NCBI GenBank assembly: GCA_017562135.1
Contig: QEYB01001355.1
Coordinates: 496,001-560,000 of the forward strand
Direction: 5' to 3'
From: Dipylidium caninum
Taxonomy: Eukaryota; Platyhelminthes; Cestoda; Cyclophyllidea; Dipylidiidae
Length of the DNA stretch: 64,000 nt
In this document: positions 46,890 to 58,400 of the stretch, piece by piece
Layout of the letters: every line of letters starts with the position of its first letter
Numbering within the stretch: the first letter of the stretch is position 1
Program-made: the position numbers and the translations under genes
Notes under the pieces: model-generated
Database searches by the model: none
What the model saw: the letters and a program-made list of their open reading frames with translations, nothing else
What the model was told of the DNA's origin: nothing

Positions 46890-49094
46890 ATCTTAATTTT
46901 TAGAGTCAGTAAATGATTCCAAATCTTTTTAAAATATCATTTTGGCTTCTGTATTTTTTATCTTAATTAATCTCTAATTAAGAACGCAGTAGTGGTTTTT
47001 TTTTGCCATAATTCTCTCATGCATGACATCCATTTCACGGCAGTAGGACTCCGCGGCTGGGTTAGTGGACGATCACTCCTCGGGCGCCCCACTTCATGGC
47101 GACCACCATGTTTTTTTGATGGAATCTCAGCCTACCTGTGTGTCCCGGGGAATGTATTCTTACCTTCCTATCCGTTCCATCCTTGTCCGTTAGTATACAA
47201 AATCCTCTTTTCTCCACAGGTGATGATTTGGTGTAAAAACGGCGGCCATCGTTTTTTTGCGCTCGTTTTATAGTTTCCAACCTAATATTTTAAGAGTCAA
47301 CTTTGTTAAGGCACGCTTGAAAGATTACAAAAATGTTCACCTCCAATCTGGAGTAAATCAGACAACCTGTCCGTCAGCCGCAATCTCTGCTGGCACGACG
47401 CTCAAGCGGAGTCCTTAGGCCCCAGAAGACCGAGACACCTTTTACCGCGACGCTCTGCTACCTCTTCTCCAGGCATCGTCTCGGCCTCTTGTTGAAGTCG
47501 CATAAGCGCTATTTGGTTCCGCAAAAAATTAGACCTTTGCTATTTGACTTTTTTTGCCAAAGTAGCCTCATTTGCTTATTTGGAATTTGTAATTTCTGCT
47601 GTTTTTTTTATATGCAGGTTGTCATAGCAATTGCCGCTATAACTCAGTATTCCGCGATGTATGGAAGCTCAAGTACGCAGAAATTAAATCGGAACTTCGT
47701 CTACTCAAGGCGCGCTCCTAACCCTCTTTGTATTAACAAGCGGAACAATAAATTGCCTTTTTACCATCAGCCACCCATGGCTCCATCGACTTGACCGAAG
47801 GTGGCCAGGACCAGGGGGAGTTTTTATGGGAGCGGTATTTCCTTACTTCGTGATGCAAAGCATCCTGCTATCCGCGGTGCAAGGAAAGGCGACTTAAGCA
47901 ACCTCGGGGAGACCGAGTAGGAGGGCTTTACCGGTTGAACCGGGTCGTCGCATTGAAATTAAGGTTGCATTTTTTTTGCGTGGACTTGGGGTGAGCGCAC
48001 GCGTTAACGCGTTTTTAGGAGATGAGTCGCTGTTTGATAAAGAATGCTCTCTTTTACCGTTCGTGTTGGTTCTTAAAAATCTTTAGCTTTGGGGTTTTAT
48101 AACCTCGTATCTTCTAATCTTTCAGATTATTTTAAACAAGTGCCCTTCATAAAGTCTCTATTAAAATCCTTATTTCCCTAAAGTCTGTAAGTTCCCCTCA
48201 CCATTAGGCACAGAGCTGAATTATTTGCTTAGAATCATTGATACTTAACACCTCATCTCAGAGCGAATTGGTCGTGTTTTGCTCATTCAATTGGTTTTCT
48301 TCGGCTCTCAGCCCCAATGACGGAGTCCTCAGGCATGTCTACTTATTGTTATTTCAGTAGTACGTTATCCATATATACAGTCGTGGGAGTATAGATACGA
48401 TTCGCTTCTCCTTCTCCTCCTCCACCTCCTAATGAGGGTCGAAAATTGGTTGGTTTCTGCGGTACCCCTGACCATCACCTCGTCTTAGAGTCACTCTAAA
48501 ACAGCCGAAAGTGTGTCGATGAGACAATACCATTACGCTGTCTGTCCGTTTGCGCCGCAGGACGACTGCCAAATTGCAAAGAGCATTGCTTCCGCTTCCA
48601 CGGAAGGATGTCACCCAGATGCACTTGACAGCATATGATACCGTATTTGATACACCCGAAATCCTTAGTCTGCGTTTAACTAAGCGTGACGACATTACTT
48701 CCTGACGTTACTGTGACGAGGCGACTCTTCCGAGGAGGAAACGGTGATCATTTCTGGAGCCTTATGACAAGGAGTTGAGTTCCGTGCCCTCAGTCCGCTC
48801 ACTTGGGCGTACGTTATCTTACTAAAAGGGGACGCATTTGTGAGCTTTGTGAAGGGTAACTGCCTCTCACTTCCTCACCGGTTGCACGATACCACAGGCC
48901 CAGAATAAGTGGCGTCTATGCTGTCTGTTTAATAATATCAGCATAGGGAATTGCGAGCCAGTTTTGTTGACATCACGCCGAACGTTGCCCTCAAGTGGAC
49001 AAGGAATCTGCCATCATTGACCCTTTGGCGAGGGAGAGGCAGGCAGGAAGGAAGGCAGGCAGGCAGACAGGCAGGATACAAATTCATTTTAATA
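46890..49094. other. Convergent intergenic region
   Basis: The region lies between the probable 3' end of the plus-strand gene and the 3' end of the Rho GEF gene. I see no conserved exon. Short open frames near 47.49-47.79 kb and 48.43-48.70 kb have no recognisable content. A GGAA/GGCA simple repeat begins at 49,036. Confidence 0.45.
49036..49075. repeat. GGCA/GGAA simple repeat
   Basis: A degenerate tetranucleotide array (units ggca, ggaa and gaca) lies just downstream of the Rho GEF stop codon, in its expected 3' flank. Confidence 0.9.
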
Positions 49095-49099
49095 GTAAG

Positions 49100-49105
49100 T
49101 TTATT
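49100..49105 (-). terminator. Candidate polyadenylation signal, Rho GEF gene
   Basis: TTTATT on the plus strand reads AATAAA on the minus strand, about 50 nt past the stop codon at 49155. The close spacing supports that stop as the real 3' end of the gene. Confidence 0.55.
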
Positions 49106-49154
49106 TCGGTGGCGAATTTAGCAAAAGCGCAGCAGCATACCGAGCTCATGGCAA

Positions 49155-49467
49155 TCATTCTTCCAGGTCCTCTAAGCAGAGGCGTCCTACCAGAGGCTCC
49201 ATTTCGAAGGCGCACAACGGGGGACTCTCGACTGCGCGACCAGCATCACCGTCGACGGTAGTCGCGCAGGGACTCACCACAGGACCGGGGACGATGCGCG
49301 AGGAGCGCGCCAAGTTGTCGACATTCTCACCGCGCGAGTCTACCACCACTTCCACCGAACTGGTGTCGGAGAGCTCCCCGCGCAACGCTTTCATTTCTCG
49401 CACCGCTGGCTTATCCACTTCCTCGGATAGGAGGGCGTCCAAGTCTGCTGAAGTGTTATGGCTCATC
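49155..49467 (-). CDS. Terminal exon of the Rho GEF-side gene
   Basis: The acceptor tttcatgcag opens a 104-codon frame ending in a stop at 49155, with an AATAAA hexamer 50 nt later. The product is acidic and helical (ADLDALLSEEVDKPAVREMK, LSDTSSVEVVVDSRGENV) and ends FEMEPLVGRLCLEDLEE. No domain is recognised. Confidence 0.55.
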
Positions 49468-52400
49468 CTGCATGAAAGGCATTAAATGTTTTGAACGATT
49501 CATCGGGAGCTCCTTTCGCCTCGACACTTCCTCGTGCTCCCCCGCTTTCCGACCTCATGTGTGTGAAATAAATGCCGGGATGATGTAAATGCGCATGCGA
49601 TTCACCGTAAAACCTTTCTTTTGGAGTTGTCGAGAGGTTCAACACCATCTGACCTGCCTGACATGATCGACTGCCTCGATGAGTCAACGTTGCAGACGTG
49701 GGGCTGTTTCTCTTTCAGGATGCTCACTTATCCTGATCCCATCCATCCCTGCTCAAATGTCCCGAATGCGCAGAATGGTGCATCTGTTCAACTCCTTTCT
49801 CCGTCTCGATCCGACTGAAATGGGGCGACCAAGCACTGCTGGCAGCATTTCGGACTCAAGGAATGCCAACTCTCGCGGCCACCGCGTTCCCGCTCGCGTA
49901 AGTCGCCACTCCCCGACTCTCGACTGAACCTGCGCACACCGAAGGTCCACGAAATGTTGAACATTCCATGGTGAATAAGATGGATGAAAGTTGGAGAAGA
50001 AAAAGTGCCCCAACTGGAAGAACGTGATTTTTTGACGGGACGAACTTTAAATCACTGGCGAAATACATTCCGTCTGCATTCTAGTTATTCCTAGACAGCT
50101 TGAAAAAATACAGGCCTCGGAAAGGTTGACGTCGAGGTAGTCCTTTGGGTTGACTGCCACTTTTCCCACATTATTAATGGCAGATTCATCCCATTGGGAA
50201 TGCTCCCCAATTCGCAAGTTAAAGACACAGGTAATTGTCTGCTTATACTCCCTATCAACAATGCAAAAAGAAACCATCCTCGACTCTTTAATTTACCAAT
50301 TGGATAAAAGTTGTGTACGCCTAAAGCCCAGCGTCTTCCTTTTTCTCGAACTCACCAACTCTCAACTTTAGTACTTTTTCTCCCCACATAAGCCTGGCCA
50401 CGAGTCCATTTGGAACAACCACAGTGACTCGGTCAGTTGCCACTCCTTGCTTCGTCTGGGCTGTAAGACCACTTTCGCTCCCTACGAAGTCCATTTCAGC
50501 GCTACCCGACCCTTTCCAAGGAGACTGGGGCGTCGCCCCACGCAGTCGCTCTCGTCCCTCCCCACTCACGTGCCGCAGGGTATTCCGACAGTGAAAATCA
50601 CTCGAAAGCATACATGGCGCCTTCCCCGTGCGAAACGGTTATTTCATGCCCACTTCCCTTGTACGCGGTGGTGCATCATGTGTCGTGAAGTTAGCAGACA
50701 ATTGCATCAAAATGGCTGTGTTGTGGCACTTTTTAGCCCTCGTTGTTTGATCTCGTTGTAAAGCTTTTCTCTAGGAAATATTTGCCTCTACCTTGCAAGT
50801 GCTTTTCATTTAACTAATCTCAAGTTTTGCTGAAGTCATGGCGTCATTGGTCTTACCTAACCTCCATTTCCACTTCTTCTTCCTCGTCCTCTTCCTTCTC
50901 CTCCTCCCCTTCCCCGTCTTCCGACATTACTTTGGGGGATGAAGTAGCAGACTTAGAGTTTTGAGCCTTCATCGCCTCGGACCCCAATACCATCATCGGT
51001 TTTACTGGATGGAGATGAGGATCGACGGTGGTCAGGGAGTAACTGGTAGAGGCAGACTCTACTGCCGTTTCGGAAGAAGTTGACGAGGATATGGATGAGG
51101 TGGAGGAGAGTGTTGGTGATGCGGAACGACTGGCCTCCTCCTCCACCAGCATGTGGCATCCATTGTCACCTCTGTGCCGATCATACAAACTTTGTGGGCG
51201 GTACTAAACCTTGACATTTGCAGTTGCCGTCTTTGCCACTTGCTGCGCGACTGTCGGTTGGTTGTTGTCGTCGCAGTCACGAAAGGTGTATGAGCCGCGC
51301 CTCCGGCCCACCGCGACCGACTTGTCGTGTAGACTGGCTGTCCCCGAGGGATTGTCGTCTGGTGTGAGGGCAGCCGACGGCGTCGACTACGCTCCCCCTC
51401 CGTTTGGGTGTGCACCCCACTGTCGCTGTCGGATTTTGTGACGCCAGCCTTCACTGTACCCGCCATGGCGGTCGTGGAGCCGTCCCCGGCTGAGTTGCGC
51501 TGATCCAAATCAACGTGCCTACGATGCAGCACACACCCTACATTCGGTCTGAGATAGCAGTAAAGTTTTGCATCTTTCATGGTCATTTCCTCGTTTCACC
51601 AACCCGGATTCTGAATTACTGTCATTTAAGGAAATATTGAAGTTCCCATTTATGAGATTTATGTATTGGGTGGAAAGGACATTCATTTATAAGTGCGTCA
51701 AAGTTGTGGCGGCGTTTATTTTTTCGCCAATTACACGGTCCAAACACACATTCGCCCGCCAGTGCTTGTGGCACAGCCTATTTTCGCGTGATTCGCCCGT
51801 GGAATGGACGGACCGATTAACATCGCTTACGTTACTGCCATGACAAGTAAGGAGAAAAGGGCGTTGCCTAAGCCATTTCCATATGCCAAATTAGTGCCAA
51901 TTAATTTGGGGAAGAAGAAAAAGTGCATAATTCAAGATGGTTTGTTGAAGTGCCACAGAATTTGTCACTGCTCCCACCATCACGTCACCACGAAACCCGT
52001 GTACGCAATCCACTTGAGATAGAACAATTTTGAAGCCGAAAGAACAGAGCTTTCGCAAATTCCTCCGAAAATAAGTATTGCCAAATATTGCGGTGTTAGA
52101 AGTGTCGAAATGAAATATTTTTTACCCCAAAAGTTTATGAATACAAACCGAAAGTGAAACTGGTTTCTGCTCAAGCGAAGTTACTAGAATATGGGAAGAA
52201 GGGGTAGGAAGCACAAAAGGCATTTGGCAAAAGCAATTAATAACCAAGGGTAGGTATTCTTCAAGTGTTCCACCTCGCGTCATTGGAACACTGCAATCGA
52301 AGGCTACAAATTGACGTGAAGGCCATTTGTGCACTCGCTGGCTTAGTAAAACACCAACAACGCACCAATTGGGCAAAGTATGGGAAAAACGCTTTAGGAG

Positions 52401-55400
52401 GTTTGATTAGACTTTGACTTAAAAATTGGCGTTCAATCAGGAAATTAGCAAAATACTTAAGAATGGTCTTTAGGTGAAAGAAATGAAGCGCTGAAAATAC
52501 ATCTCGCGAATGTTACAAGTCAGTGTGTTTTGGCAGTTTTTTTTCAACAGTATACCAGCTTCACTGAAAAATCATTCTTCGTGACCGGTGGGTCATACAC
52601 CAAGAAATAAGGGGAAACGTTTTTGACGCACAGGGGAGGTCTCACTATCAGGCGACTGGACACAATTCTCAAAATACACAAGCATTTCTACGGAAGCAAG
52701 CCCACAAATGATCCCGACACGCAAAATTTTTTGCCTCGACCTGCCACATGGGATGTTGCTGACAGCCGCGTGAAACGCGAAAAAGTGGCGATTTGGTGCC
52801 TCAGAGCGACTAACAGGAAAATCAGTCAAAGGCGTGGACACAACTGAGTTAGGAGCCCGGAGATGGGAGGTGTGAGCCAAAATAAGGTTTGGATGTTCCA
52901 CATTGGAGGGTAATTTGACGTCCTTCGTTCCTAAGGCGAAGAGACTGCTTTACGTGACAAATAGGGACTAACAGAACTGCCACTTAATGTCAAATGCTGT
53001 TAAATAAAGCGGTAACTTTCAATAATAATTACAGAAAGAGTGAAGTAAAGGACGCAGACAGGCATTTGGCTACTTGTTACAATTGCATTTGGGTGGACGG
53101 GATCAAAAGAAAAGTCACATTGGGCGAAAAGGGCGTGGAGAACGAAGAATCGTATGCCGAAACGCGTGCATACTTGACAAAAAGCGTCCAACTGACCAAT
53201 GGAGTGTGTGGAGACATTCGAGAAAGTTGTGTTGCAGACGTTATCTTAATGTGCCCTCCACCGTCTACTTGAGAGCAAAGGCTCGACAATTCATAAAAAA
53301 ACGCCAGGACAAGGCGAAAAGATTGCAATTACAATTGGACAAAGTGAAGACTCAATGGTGCTCTAAGTGGGGCCACTGTCGATTCGAAAAGTGAACTAAT
53401 TTCGCATGCAAGCATTATTTCGGTAGGAGAAGGCAGTTCCTAAGCCATAGGATTTGGTAATGTCAGAAAATATTTATGTTCAGGCGTCAAAACACCCGGC
53501 TAACTCAAGTCATCAGACCTGCTTCCTCCAAATTAATGTGACAGCCGAGGCAGGCAAAGAAATTTACATTCCCTCCCTTCTTTTTTTGCAATTAATCAAA
53601 CCAGCCATGGATTCAGACGATCTCAGACGCACATGTGCCGGAATGAGACTGTCGACCCAGTCAAAGCAAATACCATAAAATTTATTAGAGCTGTACCACC
53701 CCCAAGACTATCAGGACAAAAGTAGTTTCTATGGCACGCTGACTTCCGGGGGCATTTTTCTTACGGGACACTACCATTCGAAGCACAAATGTGCGCTGAA
53801 ATTGGCAAATGATGTCTCGACGCGGAAATATTTGCAATGATGGCGAGATAAAACTCAGACATCTGATGGCGAGATAAAACTCAGACATCTGAGGGAAAGT
53901 GCACTGCACTAGCACAAAGGAATGGCAAGATTACACAGCCGCCAACCTACTCCCACTCGTCTGCGAGGCATGTCCGTCTTGATAGAACTTAGTCCCCACT
54001 ACCGTCGGGTGGGGAATATTTTGCGAAGAGGATAAAATCCCGGCGTTACCGGGATGTCCCTTCCAAGAGATTTGACCTCCCACTTTCAAGTCCCCGTGGG
54101 GATCGTCAAGACGTTGGGCTTACCGGCTTTCTCCTCTGCCGAACTTGACCGTCCCACTGCCACTTCGACCCTCGCCGTCGCCGGAGGTGAATGTCCTCGG
54201 TTCCCTCATTTCTGCGCCTCTGGCATCTGGCAGCGCCTTCTGTCCCAGGAAATTGCGCCGATTCTCCCTACGCTGAAATTGAAGGCAAGCTATTTTAACT
54301 CCTAATGCTGGTCGAATCCTAAGTGAGATCAAGGAAGCGTTCGTGAGGAGATGGCATAAAAGGTGAGGAATAAATCATGCAATTTGTATTACTTTCTCGA
54401 TTTCATCGAGTGCATCCGAAGGACGTTTTGGTTTGCGTTTACCGTCCTGAGGACTGGGGGTGGTCACCGACTTGGCCGAAGGCATTACCCGATGGTGGGG
54501 TCGTGCGGAGGAGGCCCTGCGCCAGATTTGCACTTCTATGAAAAATGGCAGAATTAAAACAGCTTTTTTAGCTTATCCCCTTTTCCTAAGTGTTTCTCAC
54601 CCTGCTGTAAAATACCAGCTAATCGGTCTCAGAGAGATGCACTTGTGCTGCACCTTAATGTCTGTCAAAGTATCATTTTACTGGAAGCCTGTCCCTTACT
54701 CCTCCCTATTGTTGATTGCTTCGCGAGCGCGATCTACCACAGCCCGTCTGCTTCACCAACAACATCGTCGGGCAGAGAGCAGCGTAAATACCGGAGTCTT
54801 TTCCCGGTGAAGGACATCCCTCACGGCAGTTCTGTATGCTAGTACCGGGGATAGATGTGTTCAACTGCTTCACCCACTTCATTTGGAGAGGAAATTTCCT
54901 CCGGCTGTCCGTGTACACGGAGACGCGGATGACATCATATCACTGGAGCATATCAGCCACTTCTGAGGTGAGATACTACGGCACTTCATTCCGCGTCTAC
55001 TGCTGTTTCACTGTTGGACCTTCTCCTGATGGGGCAGGGAGCACACAAAATCGCCCACCTTCCTCTTAATTTGGCCCATTTTCCAATTGGAAAAGTTTAC
55101 GGACATTGGACAATTGTAACTTTACAGCACGCTTTCTCACTTGGTGCAAATAAATACTTTAAATAATTTGTTGCAACTTAACTAATCGTTGTATGACTAA
55201 AAATGCCGAAAAATGCAAGCCAGAAGTCCGTTGAGGAGTAGCATTTTGACCCACTGGAAGTGTTGGACCTCTCCAGGCTGCTGGCAGTCCTGCGAATCCC
55301 TTTCTGTCTTACGCCGATGTCCCGACCTCGCAGAAGTGTCGAGAGGTTGGGCGTCAAGTTCTCCAACTCGTCCCGTGGCGTGGATTTGGGGGCGATCAGT

Positions 55401-58400
55401 TTGTCGGAGTCGTGCATTGTGAGAGTCTCGCCGCCCCCCTTGGCGGACGTCTTCCTCTGTTGATGTTGATTCAAAGAGAAGGCGAGACGGAGTCGCTTCA
55501 GACGGGCCCAAAACCCGCCACCCCGGCCGGTGGCACTGGGACAACTGCCGCTGCTCGATCTTATCTTCTTCCTCTTTCCATCCACTATTGATTGGCTTCT
55601 CCTACGAAAGTCACATTAGGTTCTTGGTGGAGCGAAAATGACACATAAATTGGGGCTTTTATCTACCTACCGGCGTCTGCAGCTCGTTTCGCCTTCAACA
55701 GGGACGAAATCATCGGCACTGGGGACGTTGTTCACATTGACGCAATCTGAGCAGTTGTTAGAGTAAAGGGAGCTGTTTTTGGTGGCACCACTGCCTCCAC
55801 TAGCTTTGAACTCATACTCCTCTGACCCTCCTTCTGCCCCTCCTCCGCCTCCTCCGCCTCCACCCTCTGAGCCAACCTCACGTGAGTCCATTTTGAGTTC
55901 CATCACATCGCCGCCGATCATCTCGTCCAACTCCAACAGCATGCCATGAAGGGCGCCCTCGGCTCTTTTCAACGCCTCTAGCCGTGGGAATCCCGGCATC
56001 AGGGCCCCCGATTTCGGTGGAGGCACAGGGTTACAGAGCCCTGCCCGTGGCCACGACCGTTTGGCGGATGGTGCGGTCTGCAGCCGTCCAATCTTCTCTG
56101 TGTATTGGATCATCTTCCTGATCAGGAGGAGGTAGCGAGGGAGGCGCTGCACAGGCGCCAGCAGGTAGGCGGTGATGTCGTTAAACTCGCAGGCAGGATG
56201 AGATTGCAATTGCTTGAGGTGTTTGCGCAGATTGGCGGGACCGCAACGCATCCTGTTGAGCATTTGCATAGCGCCGGAGAACTCGGAGAGGTAACGGGCG
56301 TAGAGTTTGAAGAACGGCGCGGTGGACCAAACCGGTGCGTTGCGGTAGAAGAGTGACGCCGCGGCGGCAGCGGAGGTGGGGGAGGAGGCGCGAGGATGTG
56401 AATAGCACCCCAGAGGCCGTTTGCCTTCAATCATCTCCAGCAGGATGGTGAACGGTGTGATAGGCAGTCCGGAGCGCCCGCAACCAGCGCCACTTTCACC
56501 GGCCCCGACGCAGCCTCCGCTGGCGCTGGTGTTGCCGAGTCTGCCTCGTGACCGACGGTGAATCAGGCCGCAATGGGGATAGTGTCGAGGGAGGGGCTGG
56601 TTGCATGGGAGAAGGCCGTCACTTAGACTCTCGTCCGAATTGTGCATCGCCTCTGCTATGCGATCAAAGGCGCACTTCATGGCTTCGTAGGACTCCCGAT
56701 GAAGGTTGCACAGGTCGTCCACTGCCGCGGGAAAAAGTCGTCTTGACGGGGAAAAACCACATGAATTAGGCGGACTTTCCTTCAAGTTTGCTATCATTAT
56801 AGCCGTAGGACCATCGCGGGAACGCGACCTCAGCCATCCATCAAGGAGTTGCTCAACTATCGACGGTGAAATGTCCCCGTATGTGGCGTTAAGAAAACAA
56901 ATCAGGCCTACCGTAAAGTTCTGACCTCTCTTGAAATAAAAATGATACAATATTTTATTGCCGTCAGTAAACCCTCTTAAATGATATAATTGTCTCCATT
57001 ATTAATGCCTTCTTGCTAGCGTCAGGGCAATTTGCATATCTCAATTTTTAAAAAAAATGTTTCATTTTTCGATGTGAAAAAGTGAACCACTGCTTGTTTA
57101 CCATCTTCTTCACTTTTGAATTTTTACACCTTAAGAAATTGTGTGAGGACAAAAGCAAGTGATCGTCGACGGGTGAGTGCTAAGTCCGGCAAGATGGCAT
57201 GTGTCTCGACATTGTCATCCTTGCCAGCCTCTTTTCCTCCACTGCTGTCACAAAATTATCTCTTTGCTGGCAACACTTCTCCGATTTGAGCTTTGCTTTC
57301 GCCTTTAAGAGCTCAAAATGCATCGGATTCCTCGAATGTGCCACCACATGAGCAACACAGGATTATTCCATTCAGTCAAATTTGCTCTAAAAGTGGAAAG
57401 GCTCGACTCCCCGAGTTCACAATACGCCCCTGTCCTTTGGGTTTCCCCACGGACAATGCATTTTTCATGGCCAGTTGTCATCCGGTTCCAGAAGGGCTCG
57501 ATTTTGTACAGTGAGAAAGCAAAGATGGGCAGGTGACTACTTGTTCGTCCAAATTCTTCTGAGTTTGTTCATGTGCCACCCGACTTGACTATTTCCCACC
57601 AAATCTGTTCTTTGAATATGGTCCAAAGTGGTTTGATGAGGTGAACTAAGCTTTTCTGCGATCTCCAAAGTTTTCAAGAATGGATCCCGCCCCCCACGTG
57701 GTCTCAACAACAGCGTTGCCGACCAAGACGATCGGCTCATCGGAAGGGTGGAAATCGCCTCTTTCAAGGTTTTCAAACCGTCGTCTGCATTTCTTTTCAA
57801 CAACTTTACCTCCAACAAACACTTTCAGTAAATCTCTACAAGCTTTTGAAGCCTTTCCTCCTCGTTGAAATTCGTGTAAAATGCGGCAGCGCAGATGGAC
57901 TTTATCAGTGGCCATGGTGACACTGTCTCTTCACACTTAAAACCGCCACGAATAAACTTTGTTTCTTTAATTTTACATCGTCTGTGTGTATACATTGAGA
58001 GATAAAATTAGAGGCGAACATGCACTAAGTGAAAATGTGATACACGTTGAAACGGACAGAACTTTCCGGTACGCTGTTTAGGAATGAGCAGCACGGAGAT
58101 CAGGTAATGTCGGCTTAAAGAGCTCCTCTTCCTCAATGAAACATCACTGAAAGTCATTATCTTTCCACCGGGATATGTTTGCTAGTAGGTGTGAAGGAAT
58201 TTCTTTTTAAAATTGCGCTCTTTGGTCCCACTTCTCCCCGCGCCTGGAGACGTTAATATTGCAAGTGGAGAAGAGCGCGGCTCGAGGCAGGTCGCCCCAA
58301 AAAGCTTGCAGCAAACGGCAGCACGTAGCATCTTTGGCACTTTGAATGCTGTCATTCGGGCCGGGCAACGCGTATTCCGCTGAGAGGTTGCCAATCACCG

